DNA from: Bedellia somnulentella
Taxonomy: Eukaryota > Arthropoda > Insecta > Lepidoptera > Bedelliidae
DNA: 64,000 nt
Assembly (NCBI GenBank): GCA_963576735.1
Contig: OY755177.1
Span: forward strand, 9,920,001 to 9,984,000
Direction: 5' to 3'
Shown here: positions 21,189-30,694 of the stretch, piece after piece
How positions within the stretch are numbered: position 1 is the stretch's first letter
How the letters are laid out: each line of letters starts with the position of its first letter
Made by a program: the position numbers and the translations under genes
The notes under the pieces: model-generated
What the model saw: the letters and a program-made list of their open reading frames with translations, nothing else
The model's database searches: none
Told to the model about the DNA's origin: nothing

Positions 21189-24100
21189 ATGATATAATAT
21201 AATAACTCTCTGAGTGAGTCCGTGACCATGGTACCAGTAGGTGTGTCGAAACGTCGGGCAAACATATCATGTAAGTGATTAAAAAATCGTATTCAATGGT
21301 TAATCACGATTAGATTATTATTAAAGAATCCCGATTACCATTTATAATGTCCACAAGCCGCGAGAGTTTGAAAAGTGTTTAAATATTTTACGAGTCAGGG
21401 TTTCCGATCATAACATGTTCGAAATAGTGAATAAAGTATTTTTCTCAGATGACATTGTAAGAACTATTGCTGGAAATTCAAAAATGTTTCTCATACCATT
21501 TTATGTCATAATGATCATTCATCATAAAACGATCAAAACTTATAATCCTCAGAAATCATGATGTCTTTAATCATACAACTGTTCCATCCTCACAACCAAT
21601 ATCTCGCCCCACCATGAGTCATATTATATACACATACTATCTCAAAAAGTGTATATAACGCAAGAAAATCATATATAAATTCAGGAATACATACACTAAT
21701 TGTAATGAATTGTACAAATTACGAGTGAGATATTGTTGAATTCCATTAATCATAAATTATCCATTCTCTTGCCTTCATGAAAGAATATGATTCTGTCGGT
21801 TCGTTAAATTCAAATCATGGTTCAACATAATATTCACAAATAAAATGAATCATGTCTGACATTAAAATAAGAAACCAAGTACTTCTATGAAATTGACTTT
21901 AATAAGAACATCTCGACAAGTCACCTCTACAAAGTTTAAATCATTTCAAAGAATTCGAATTTGTAATATCTGACAAGAGTAATCCCTTCCTTCGCAACCT
22001 CTTTATGAAACATTACCAAGAAAAATGTTATAACTAGATAATAAATAATTTACATAATAATGCTTTTACCCCTGCGGCATCGCAAGCAGCCACCTCCGTC
22101 GTAAACACCGCGCGGTTATTATCGGAAATGATTTTATGTAAAATAAAATGGAAAATATACATCTAATAGGTTTCTAATGGTAAGTAGGTAATAGGTTATG
22201 CTTGTGTGGCTGTATTTTAAATACTCAACTCAAACGTTCATGCCGTATATCCCCGAAGGGGTTGACGGAGGAACTAATGTGGTGTTCCCACTGAGCTATA
22301 ACGGTTGTAATCAATATTTTAAATAAAACTATCACGCCATTAGTACGTACAGTAGCACCCCAGCAGTAGTAATACAGTATTACACATTTCGGTTAGCAAA
22401 TGCTATCGATCGCCATTTTATATGGTACTGGGACACCTCTCGAGATCTATTTATATTCATTAGTCTTTTCATACATGCTCTTTAATACATGTTTTGGACG
22501 TCTGCCTTTTTCGAAGCCCTTTTATAATTTACGTGCGTCCCGCGATTTGTCCACAAAAAAAAGTTACAATCCACATTGGCCCTTTATACTTTTACTAATT
22601 CACACTCATTGTCCCGAATCATGTTAACATTCCTTTTTCTATGTAATTTATTAAGCAACCGTGATAGCCCGGTGGGTAGAACACTCGGTTATCGTGCAAA
22701 CGACTAGTGTTCAAATCCTGGGTCGGGCCTACACCAATTTGTCTTTTCTAAAGACATATGTGTGGTTAATTTATCATGGTTGTTAACGGTGAGGGAAAAC
22801 ATCGTGAGGAAACCCACATGGCTGAGTTGTACTTAGTCATGTGAAAGTGTATTCGTACAAAACGGCGATAGGCCTGCCCCCTATCACGTGAGTACACTGT
22901 CCATGCAAAACGCGGGTACTCTGAACACCAGGTGACAAAGTCACGTGATGTTCAGAAGTATTAGTACCTCTGCCAACCCCTTCGGGGAATACGCCGAATA
23001 CGTGAACGTTTATGTTTATGTTATTAAGTTAATTTGAACGTCTAGGTGGTTGGTGTGCGTTGTGCTTTGCTTTTCAGAGTAAGGGATGAGGAAATATGTT
23101 TTGGGAAAACCCATATTTCTATGTTTTTAAGAACTAATATAGCCATTGAAATTATAGCTGCACAGCCATGTCACTCAAAAAGAGACATTTCTTAAAATCA
23201 TTCCAATTGATAAATTGAAACTTTTAAACATATAGTTTAGCCTAATTATAATGAGATAATTATCTGATTCAAAAGGTAATTGTTCTTCGTTCTCGCCCCT
23301 ACCTACAACTTAGCCGTGTTGGTTTCCTCACGATGTTTTCGCTCACCGTTAGCAACCATGATATATTAACCACATATGACTGAATATATTAGAATAATAT
23401 CTTTGCACTACAGCAAATATTCGACGCATTTTTTTATAAAATATATTGGATGGTATTGGATTGGAATTTTACCTGTATCTGAATTTCATGACACCATCGA
23501 CAGAAAACGTAAAGTTGAAAAACGTTGTAGCCCAAATAGAAAATTGACATACAAAGTTTCGTTACATTTTCATGTAGAGACTGAAAAGAAGAAATTATAC
23601 TTTCATTTTAAGATAAGAAGAAGCGAAGTGAAGAAGAAATTTGAGAAAAGCAAGAAATGTTTGTCAGGATCTTGCAAAGTGGCGATTGATAGTCCCTGCC
23701 TACCCCAATGGGATTAATGAGCGTGAGTTATTATTTCAATTTGTTTGTATCGGACATTTTTTTAATATAAAATATTGTATAAAGCCAGTTTCTTGTGATA
23801 TACGTAGAGTATGTTTTCATGATCAATGAGAAATGATTGTTACTAATAAATAAAGAATAAATAAAGGAAAGAAAAACTTCGACACAGGCGGGAATCGAAC
23901 CCGCGACCTCGGGTATACGCTCCCTTCGCTCTGCCATTGAGCTACCGTGTCAATGGCTGCCAGTGCGAAATTCTTCTATCCTTTGTTTCTTTTTACACTT
24001 TCAAGTAGTGTTTGCGTCCCCCACCTCCGATTTTTTTACAAATTCCTAAGGCCACTGGTCTACCTTTTCAGATAGAATGCAAATGTTGAGAACGCCTAAC

Positions 24101-27100
24101 TATCACATAATTTGAATGTTTTTGTTCATGAAAACATCATGTGGGGATTATTACTAATTGTAGCGACGCGCTATCAGTACACAATGACGCGCACTACATA
24201 GAAACGCTGACAGTGCAAGAAGTATCACATTCGATAGCAACACGTATCCAAGCAATATACGTCACACTCGTCATCAAGACTCGCCAAACAAATCGTACAT
24301 CGCGCAATCGAAGTTTCTAAAACATTTACTATATATACAATAAATAAAGGAAAGAAAAATTTCTACACAGGCGGGAATCGAACCGGCGACCTTGGGTATA
24401 CGCCCCGACGCTCGCTCTGCCAATTGAGCCACCGTGTCAATGGCTGCCAGCAATATAGTAATAATCCCCACATGAGGTTTTCATGAACAAAAAGATTTAA
24501 ATTACTATATATACAAGTTCCAACTTAATATATTTGGACCCCGGTTCCCAGGCATACCACCGCCTGGCGGAAGATCTTCCCTTTTCCTCCACACTAATAA
24601 ATAAAGAATAAATAAAGGAAAGAAAAACTTCGACACAGGCGGGAATCAAACCCGCGACCTCGGGTATACGCCCCCGGGTATTAATAAATATCCGCACATG
24701 AGGTTTTCATGGACAAAAACATTCAAATTATGAGAAATGATTGTGTTGGTTAGCAATACCCAATTCTTTCCTGTGAGCTACGAGGCTGGAACTTATCATC
24801 GACAATACTTATTCTTGTAATCAGATGCCCCTTGAGCTTCCAGAACTTGACTGTGGAATTATAACTTAAGCTCTGGATTTCCATTTAGGATTACAGCCAA
24901 GATTATTAAAGTCAAATGTGTTTTTTCTACTTCGAATAGCACTAGCCCATTTCTTTCTGTGAGTAATTTTAAAGGCGACTAAAGATTTAGTAGCTTTTCA
25001 AGGATTTTTGGGCAATGTGGCTAAAGACCTACAACAAGCCATACTCTAATTTGCAATCTTTTCCCCGAACGAACTTAAAAAAAATACCTTAAAATTGTAA
25101 AACTCTGGTTCTACCTCATTGGTATTTAAAGCCATAAGTATATAGTTGTATCTATTTATATGTAACATGCAATTATCTGTTTTCAATTATGTATTTTTTA
25201 TAAAATTTGCCAAAGAGAAAAAATATTGTGCCAAACTTAAAACGAAAATTTAATGTCACTGATTTTGGACCTCAAAATCATATGTGGTGGTTTACAATGT
25301 TTCTTCTTCTTATTCACTCATACAAACGCAATTCTGTGTTCACCTGTTTAAAATCTCCTTACTTTGAAGGGATTGCACATTTTTTGACCAATAAAAAGGT
25401 TGTTTTATCGGTCTTGCTTCGAGAAACGCGTATTCGATTTTTTTTAAATAAGTGCAACTTTTATACAGAGACAGACTATTAATGAAATTAATTATAATAA
25501 AAAAAAATGTGTTCTTTACAGTTATTTATTCTCACCTGCGTAGTTTGGTACGCTACAAAACAAATAAGCATGCTGCTGGCGACGAACTGAGCCAGTAGAG
25601 GAAACTTTAGTATCTGTTTAAGTTCCATTGTGTTGCTGAAATTAAAAGATGCCAATTTTATTTGATAATATTATTATTTTTATATACATATATCATACAT
25701 ATACTCTATAAATCCCTATAAGGTGTAGCCAGAGCTCAGAAGTAAGAAACTCCTCAGCCACTTTTCGAAGTTGTGTAGGGAAAAGATGGTAGAATAAAGG
25801 TTGTTGGTGATGGGTCTCCAACCGCATCGCCCGAAAATCCCTTAAAAAGCCCCAAGTCCGTTAGTCGCCTCTTACGTACACCCACCGGAAGTAATTTGGT
25901 AGTGCTATTCTAAGCCGACACTACACAGCTTTAATTATTTTTCTAAATTTTTATATTACATATCTTTGCTTTTCGGCATAGAATAAAACCACAGATAATA
26001 CTATACTAGATAAAACTAACTCATCTCTTGCCGTGGATGTCGTACGAAATGTCGCCAACATTCAGTTATTATACAATCTTTTCCTGATTCATCCATCAAA
26101 AATAGCTGCCCCTTTTTGGAATTTGTAGTCTTGATTGTTGCATATTACATACATGCATACTCACGGCCATAAATATCAAAAAAGGGTAGCCAGAGCTTCA
26201 GAGTTAGAAACAGAACAAAAGAAAGATGGTAGAAATAAAGTTTCATTGGTGATGGGTCTCCAAACCCCAAAAACTAAGTGGTTTTGGGTCAAACCTTGGG
26301 TAGAAAGGAGTTGTGACATTCTAAGCCGGCACTACACAGCATGTTGCATGTTGGTTTATAAATTAAATCAAACGAAGTTGTCCTAAATATTGATATGAGA
26401 CGTAGAGACTAATAAATAATCAATGCATTTTTAAATTTCACTAACTTCAAAATAAATGCATGTTGTTTCACCAGTCCACGAAGTCTCATCGCATACTTTT
26501 CTCTCCACTCCTTATCTTTTTCAGGGGTTATTTCTTGCGACCCTAAAACAAAATTCATGATTTTAAAATTCCTTTCCATGTTTCCACTAAGTTTCGTAAG
26601 ACGCAGTATATAATTTTTGGTCTTTTAAATTGTTTGTTGGGCGATATGTGGCTAGAAACCGATCACTTACCATCCTGTAATTTTAAAATTTTTCCCTGTC
26701 GTTCGTCGCCCATAAACTTCGACAAATGGCAGAGGAACTGTCAATTCCAAACATCTGTTTACCCCTTTTTCTATAATATTATAAAGTTTCAGTGAAGGGC
26801 GCTATATATTTGCATAACACTCACTATACACCGCAAAAAGTACAGGTTTTTCTTGCACAGTCTACTTACGGTTTAGGCGCACGCTTATTGCCGTTTCGTG
26901 CAAACACACAATGACATGAGTAACTTTAACTAAGCCATGTGGGCTTCCTTACGATGTTTTCACTCTTGGTTAACAACCATGACAATTAGACATGAATAAG
27001 ACTTTAGAAAAGACAAACTGGTTAAGGCCTGTCTCAGGATTTAAACGTACGCTTCTCTGCATATATTTGATACACACTACGATATCGTTGTTTTTTAAAA

Positions 27101-27569
27101 AATATGCGCCAAGTTTATTTGTTTTACAAATACGAAATCTTTTTCAAATTACCAAACTCAATTCCGCTATGTCTCAAGATATATTCGTAGAGCAATCGTA
27201 ATTTTAAAAAAAATATGCTAAGTTTATTTGTTTAACAACTACAAAATCTATACATTTTGTTCACATTACCAAACTCAATTCCGCAATCTCTCAAGATATT
27301 TTCGAAGCAATCACTAAGCACGGCAAACTGGCAAAGAATTTGCATGAGATACACTTGGAGGAGCAGATCGTTGGTCATCACGAATAGGGCGCAGTAGTTG
27401 AATATCATCATCACGGCGAAATATGTGATTGGGTAGGCGACATCGTTAGCATAATCAAACGGTATCCTGACGATTACCCCTATGTTGTAATCTACATCAT
27501 CTACCAATGGATACACAAACCTGAAACATAAATATAAAACTTAGTTTTAATCGATTTTGGACAATTTAA

Positions 27570-27630
<61 letters not shown>

Positions 27631-30275
27631 CTATATTATTATATTTATATATATATATATATTATAGTATTTTAGCATATTCTTTTTATATATTTCGTTT
27701 TCACAATATTGATTATTTTTTCTTTTTACACTTCATTTAATTTGTTAAGTATTATATTCTGTCTTACATTCGCATAACCATCCAACAAACATTCGCATAA
27801 CCATCATAACATATTTGGCATGATGAATTCTATGAAGTGATCGCTGTGTGTGGTATGATTGAGCTGGTAAGGTGATGTGATTGTTATGATTAAAAAAGGT
27901 AATGGAATGTAGCCAAAGTTAGTATGATGGATTTGAAAGTTTATGAAATGTAGTTTGTAGTATGGTAGTTTCAATTGCTAAGTTTTTGATGATCATTTGA
28001 CTTTACTAACAGATTTCCATTCATTTCCACCATGCTTATTTAATTTTTTCTTTAACAATACGCATCCATTTCTTTTCTTTGACAGTATGAACATTATTTT
28101 GAAAAACAAAATTACTTTATCACAAATACTACATAGCTCAGACAGGCTAACAAAATATTTAATGCAAACATTTTTTATGTAACATAGTTCACATCGTATA
28201 TCTTACTATATTATTCTAGCATAGTAACTATCTTTCCAACGTTAATTTAAGATGATTCGTAAACGCACTAAGAATAGTAAAAGTATATTATATTGTTATA
28301 GAGTTTCTAATTACTAAAGATATTAACTGAATTAATAAAATTTCCCTAAATAATTAAATTACTTCTACTTCTATTTTAATTATTAGGAATGATATACTAA
28401 TTTAAAAATAAACTACCGATAAAACTAAACCTTAATGCGATTTCACTTTTTTCACACACGGGCACCATTAATAGTCTTATAATTCAGCCATTTCAAGATT
28501 TTGTTCCCAATTAAACACATCCATGGGAGGGTCACTTCATTTGAGGTAAGTCGGCTGCAGTCCATACTGGTATGTTTGGGATATTTTTGTGGGATTATCC
28601 TTTTCATTATAATGATGTTTAGTCTTGGAAATAACTTTTCTTCAGTTAGAGTCTTTATACCTTAAACGGATATTGGTTGGTGTGGTATCATATTATAACT
28701 GCGGGACCACGTCACTATGTACATATTTGTCGAAATGTTTTATTTAGCACTTATAGCATTTTTCTAAAGACTTAGGACTAACATACAAGATATAATGGCA
28801 AGAGGGGGACGAGATGACTCACACTACACTACAATATAATAGCACAACCCATTTATTCTCGTGGGTGTTCATAGGAAACAACTTTGGGTCTAGGGGCTTT
28901 TTAAGTGATTTTTGGGTTATGCGGTTGGAGACCCATCATCCATCTATCTTTTTACCACCAAAAAATTACAATCCTTTCCCCACTTACTTTCCTATAGTGC
29001 CTAAAAAATTCTAGTTCAAAAACTCTGGCTCTTTTCGGAAATCATTGCCGCAAGCATGTTTTTAAATAAATTTCACTAAAATTACCATAAGAATAAAGTT
29101 ACAGCCCCAAGACTCAGTAGTGATTTAAGATAGTTATGATTCCTGGTAGCCCAAAACTTTAACAAGTATTTTCGTTCTTCTGTACTGATATCAAAGTTTT
29201 CGTATTCCATCGCTGAAGCCAACTTTCTAAAAAAAGGCTTGTTGGCAAGTTGCTGAAAATCCCAGAAACACACGTAAGATTAAATTATTCTAGTAATTAC
29301 GTACTCGCTTACGTATACTCACGGCATTATTTACCATCGGGAAGGCAGAGACTATAAATGGTCACTTTACGCGATCCTGACAAATCTGTCTTGCGCGGCC
29401 ATCCTCTACTAACAACACCATGCACATTGGCTCTTATTTATCTAGTTTAGTTATATATGCTTTAGAATAAAATGCAATGAATCAAATAGTGTTTTAGTTT
29501 TCTTATATTTATGATTCAAAGCTTCACGCATCGGTTCTAAGATGGAAATGGCAATCATGAAACAACTGATTAATATATATTTTTTAAACTAGTATTTTTT
29601 TGTGTTTTATTTTACCATCTTATAATTTCATGACTATAAAAGGACAACAGATAGAATAAGAAATTGATTCATTCACGGCTATAAATCCCTTGAAGGAGTA
29701 GCCAGAGCTAAGGAGTTAAAAAATCCTCAGCTACTTTTGGAAAGTTTAGTGGGAAAATGATGGTAAAATAAAGGTTGGTTTTTGGCGTGTACATCGTTTT
29801 CTTCCGGTGGGTGTACGTGAGAGGCGACTATCGGTATTGGGGCGTTTAAGAGATTTTTTGGCGATGCGGTCGGAGACCCATCACTAGTAACCTTTATTTT
29901 ACCATCATTTTCTAAAAATAATTTTTGAATAATGTCGTATATGTAAAATAAGTCCTCTAAAGACTCAATTCAGAGTTGCAGTTGTATTTTAATAAACATT
30001 AAATGCTAAAAAAAACAAATTATTTACCATACTTTGATAGCGATAAAACGCGATGCAATTCATAATGGTCACGTTAAAGTTCTCCACAGCAACGTTTAAA
30101 TCTGGTGAATCGCTTACTAAGTGCCAGATCGCACAAATAACTAAACACACTATAGATAGATTTACGAAAAATCTATAAATCATGTATTTATATCCAGTTT
30201 CCACCGATGACAACCCTATAAAATGTAGTTGTAAGTTGAAATAGGGTGAAATAAATTGTTGGACATTAGACCACA
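20059..30275 (-). CDS. Odorant receptor gene B (7tm_6), seven exons seen, one not found
   Basis: Exons at 30275-30028, 29252-29086, 27520-27270, 26542-26446, 25635-25536, 21032-20868 and 20112-20059 join without a stop into about 359 residues. The order is that of moth odorant receptors: N-terminal TM1-2 ending FYRYQSM, TM3 ending LFLW, the long extracellular/TM4 exon with VYPLVDD and DCFENILRDC, a short linker exon, TM5 with QFVASSMLICFVAYQ, the exon with KPLMLTAGG, and the C-terminal LLKTSYSALTVML. The exon for TM6 (about 37 residues) should fall between 21033 and 25535 and was not located. Its neighbours are both phase 0, so its loss would keep the frame. The start is unclear (see exon 1). 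The gene is complete with an overlooked exon, or a recent pseudogene. Confidence 0.83.
20440..20811 (+). mobile_element. Two SINE-b pieces in tandem
   Basis: A 3' part at 20440-20545 (AACTTCCAAATGTGGCTCAA...GTATATGTAGG) is followed by a copy whose 5' end is doubled (GCCGTGTAGTGTCGGCTTAG twice at about 20545 and 20565) and which ends ATGTATGTATGT at 20811. The copies sit in the last intron of OR gene B. Confidence 0.65.
20868..21032 (-). CDS. OR gene B exon 7
   Basis: Acceptor TTGTTATAG, donor ACG|GTAAAT, exactly 55 codons in phase 0. It encodes SEQIADAVYNSGWEGEVSQW then PEIISRLLIVVSRARKPLML and TAGGIYDLSLVSYGT. The Y.S.W, R...P, L.AGG and LS...YG pattern is the diagnostic C-terminal OR exon. 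The usual GGFF or GGYF is GGIY here. A long TA repeat sits within 40 bp upstream of the acceptor. Confidence 0.87.
21066..21190. repeat. TA microsatellite with short interruptions
   Basis: Long TATA runs, just upstream of the acceptor of OR gene B exon 7. It continues into AATGATATAATATAATAAC. Confidence 0.9.
21200..21262 (+). mobile_element. Penelope-type 3' fragment
   Basis: CTGAGTGAGTCCGTGACCAT, then GTGTGTCGAAACGTCGGGC. The same kind of block, ending CGAAACGTCGGGC, follows the Penelope coding remnant at 53990-54035. The spacing of CTGA and CGAAAC resembles a hammerhead ribozyme core, which Penelope elements are known to carry, but the match is not exact. Confidence 0.45.
21263..22200. 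other. Unassigned stretch where OR gene B exon 6 might be expected
   Basis: I read both strands for a TM6 exon and found none with proper splice sites and phase. A GC-rich patch at 22070-22130 contains a short open frame on each strand; I do not recognise it. Confidence 0.4.
22205..22530 (-). mobile_element. Deleted SINE-a remnant and RTE 3' fragment
   Basis: 22210-22305 has AACGTTCATGCCGTATATCCCCGAAGGGG and a tRNA-like end with most of the body missing. 22405-22530 is the RTE 3' region on the minus strand (ATCGATCGCCATTTTAT...CATACATGCTCTTTAA...GGACGTCTGCCTTTTTCGA). Confidence 0.55.
22655..23022 (+). mobile_element. SINE-a full copy
   Basis: Head GTGATAGCCCGGTGGGTAGA and B-box GTTCAAATCCTGGG, body with CCCCCTATCACGTGAGTACA, 3' end ACCCCTTCGGGGAATACGCC and an AACGTTTATGTTTATG tail. 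Confidence 0.78.
23023..23635. other. Unassigned with a short SINE-a fragment
   Basis: 23300-23378 is a minus-strand SINE-a body piece (GGTTTCCTCACGATGTTTTC). An open frame of 113 codons on the plus strand at 23376-23717 is Lys-rich and runs into RTE sequence; I see no family in it. Confidence 0.4.
23636..23735 (+). pseudogene. RTE 3' fragment
   Basis: GTTTGTCAGGATCTTGCAAA...CTGCCTACCCCAATGGGAT matches the last codons of the element at 5050-6080. Confidence 0.6.
23855..24720 (-). mobile_element. SINE-c cluster, one copy interrupted by an LTR
   Basis: Heads on the minus strand lie at 23881-23951, 24360-24440 and 24630-24680 (each with TTCGATTCCCGCCTGTGT or a close variant). The body at 24060-24158 (CTATCTGAAAAGGTAGACCA reversed, CATGTGGGGATTATTACTAAT) is cut by an LTR and resumes at 24599 with AATAAAGAATAAATAAAGG. 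Confidence 0.65.
24159..24593. mobile_element. Candidate solo LTR inserted in SINE-c, itself carrying a SINE-c
   Basis: Starts TGTAGCGACGCGC and ends CCTTTTCCTCCACA, so it has the TG...CA ends of a retroviral-type LTR. CTAAT is repeated at 24154-24158 and 24594-24598, a 5-bp target duplication. Inside it a SINE-c (24341-24501) is flanked by the direct repeat TTACTATATATACAA (24326-24340 and 24502-24516). No coding region is attached. Family not known. Confidence 0.62.
24721..25150 (+). mobile_element. Unassigned 200 bp, then diverged SINE-b
   Basis: 24930-25145 aligns with SINE-b (AATAGCACTAGCCCATTTCT... GGGCAATGTGGCTAAAGACC ... AAAGCCATAAGTATAT). 24721-24929 has nothing I recognise. Confidence 0.5.
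25536..25635 (-). CDS. OR gene B exon 5
   Basis: Acceptor TAATTTCAG, donor CAG|GTGAGA, 100 nt. It encodes NTMELKQILKFPLLAQFVAS then SMLICFVAYQTTQ, the TM5 exon. It ends in phase 0. Confidence 0.86.
25690..25932 (-). mobile_element. SINE-b copy in OR gene B intron
   Basis: Runs CATACATATACTCTATAAAT to CCGACACTACACAGC, between exons 5 and 4. Confidence 0.68.
26040..26342. mobile_element. SINE-b pieces in opposite orientation
   Basis: 26148-26342 is a minus copy with internal deletions (ACTCACGGCCATAAATATCA to CCGGCACTACACAGC). 26040-26130 looks like a decayed plus-strand 3' part. Confidence 0.5.
26446..26542 (-). CDS. OR gene B exon 4
   Basis: Acceptor TGTTTTAG, donor TTGAA|GTTAG, 97 nt with two bases at each end shared with neighbours. 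It encodes SQEITPEKDKEWREKYAMRL then RGLVKQHAFIL. This is the intracellular linker with the conserved L..L..HQ/KQH..IL motif of moth odorant receptors. Confidence 0.83.
26575..26770 (+). mobile_element. Old SINE-b copy
   Basis: GGGCGATATGTGGCTAGAAA and AACTTCGACAAATGGCAGAG keep the family order, but divergence is high. It lies in the intron between exons 4 and 3 of OR gene B. Confidence 0.5.
26840..27065 (-). mobile_element. Old SINE-a copy
   Basis: CACAGTCTACTTACGG, AGCCATGTGGGCTTCCTTAC and GGCCTGTCTCAGGATTTAAA follow SINE-a order on the minus strand. Confidence 0.55.
27097..27200 (-). pseudogene. Decayed duplicate of the 3' end of OR gene B exon 3
   Basis: The sequence resembles 27205-27312, which covers the end of exon 3, its donor and the start of the intron. 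The copy keeps the GAATTGAGTTTGGTAAT donor region, but a 2-base length change and substitutions shift the frame and create TGA. It is a partial tandem duplication in the intron, not a usable exon. Confidence 0.72.
27270..27520 (-). CDS. OR gene B exon 3
   Basis: Acceptor TATGTTTCAG, donor TTTG|GTAATG, 251 nt. It encodes FVYPLVDDVDYNIGVIVRIP, then FDYANDVAYPITYFAVMMIF (TM4), DLLLQVYLMQILCQFAVLSD and CFENILRDCGIEF. This is the classic central OR exon with P-F/D extracellular loop residues and the QF..L...ENI block. The intron beyond its acceptor (27521 on) contains a long TA microsatellite. Confidence 0.88.
27571..27665. repeat. TA microsatellite
   Basis: Long TATA run in the intron between exons 2 and 3 of OR gene B. 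Confidence 0.9.
27666..28830. other. Unassigned intron sequence of OR gene B
   Basis: AT-rich, with no repeat family or coding segment that I can name. Confidence 0.4.
28835..29060 (+). mobile_element. SINE-b copy
   Basis: AATAGCACAACCCATTTATTC, TTTTTAAGTGATTTTTGGGT and CTGGCTCTTTTCGGAAATCATTG. Its 3' end is 25 bp from the donor of OR gene B exon 2. Confidence 0.6.
29086..29252 (-). CDS. OR gene B exon 2
   Basis: Acceptor GATTTTCAG, donor TG|GTAATT, 167 nt. It reads QLANKPFFRKLASAMEYENF then DISTEERKYLLKFWATRNHN and TM3 YLKSLLSLGAVTLFL. It is about half identical to gene A exon 3, with the same phases. A SINE lies immediately downstream at 28835-29060. Confidence 0.85.
29305..29445 (-). pseudogene. 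RTE 3' fragment
   Basis: TACTCACGGCATTATTTACC, then AAGGCAGAGACTATAAATGGTCAC and CTACTAACAACACCATGCACATTGGCTC match the RTE C-terminus on the minus strand. Confidence 0.55.
29668..29912. mobile_element. Foldback pair of SINE-b halves
   Basis: 29668-29783 is the 3' half on the minus strand and 29790-29912 the 5' half on the plus strand. GATGGTAAAATAAAGGTTGG is therefore mirrored by AACCTTTATTTTACCATC. Lies between exons 2 and 1 of OR gene B. Confidence 0.65.
30028..30275 (-). CDS. OR gene B exon 1
   Basis: The exon encodes WSNVQQFISPYFNLQLHFIG, then GLSSVETGYKYMIYRFF and SPDLNVAVENFNVTIMNCIA, ending FYRYQSM at donor ATG|GTAAATA. Upstream in frame is TAA directly followed by GTGTGG. Either a mutated start codon (ATG to GTG) lies at 30276, or an upstream exon joins at TTTAAG|TG. 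A separate ATG at 30263 is in another frame and gives only a short peptide. There is no intron at the FIG|L site where gene A has one. Confidence 0.8.
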
Positions 30276-30690
30276 CTTAAATCCCTTTAGCTAGAAAACT
30301 TCAAAGAATTCGTTTCTTCAGTTGAACTGAAAGATACGATCGGAATTAAAAATAGAAGCAAATAAAATAGAACGAAACAGCAATAATTAGATTTCCGTGA
30401 CTCCGTTTAAGCTTGTAATTTTTTTATTACTTACAAACGAATAAATATGCTGACGTGATCAAAAGAAGACTGAGTTGAATAAAAACTGAAATTTGCAAAT
30501 GTAATTTAGAGCAAATAATATTTTTTATCACTACGGATACCTATGTTAGTTTTTACTTAGCTACGATAAATCAGAAAGAAAAAGAAGGTCTATAAGTTTG
30601 ACTATTATGTATGTGTGTTCGTCTGTTGCACTATTACTAACTTCTATTACTACTTATCGCAATGATAAAAATGGTATAATAGTATTTTTT
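30276..30690. other. Upstream region of OR gene B
   Basis: AT-rich. No clear TATA box, upstream start exon or repeat can be defended. The true 5' end of gene B may lie here. Confidence 0.35.
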
Positions 30691-30694
30691 AAGA

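Noticed and set aside
21560..21725. Minus-strand hydrophobic frame (CIPEFIYDFLALYTLFEIV) as the missing TM6 exon of OR gene B
   Set aside because: No acceptor in the correct phase before it, and the only nearby AG gives another frame with a stop; AT-rich sequence gives such hydrophobic readings by chance.
22070..22135. GC-rich patch read as an exon (NRAVFTTEVAACDAAG)
   Set aside because: A donor-like GT follows, but there is no acceptor, and it does not resemble the OR exon expected there.
25207..25482. 91-codon plus-strand frame
   Set aside because: No recognised motif, single strand only, and it lies in an intron of OR gene B on the other strand.
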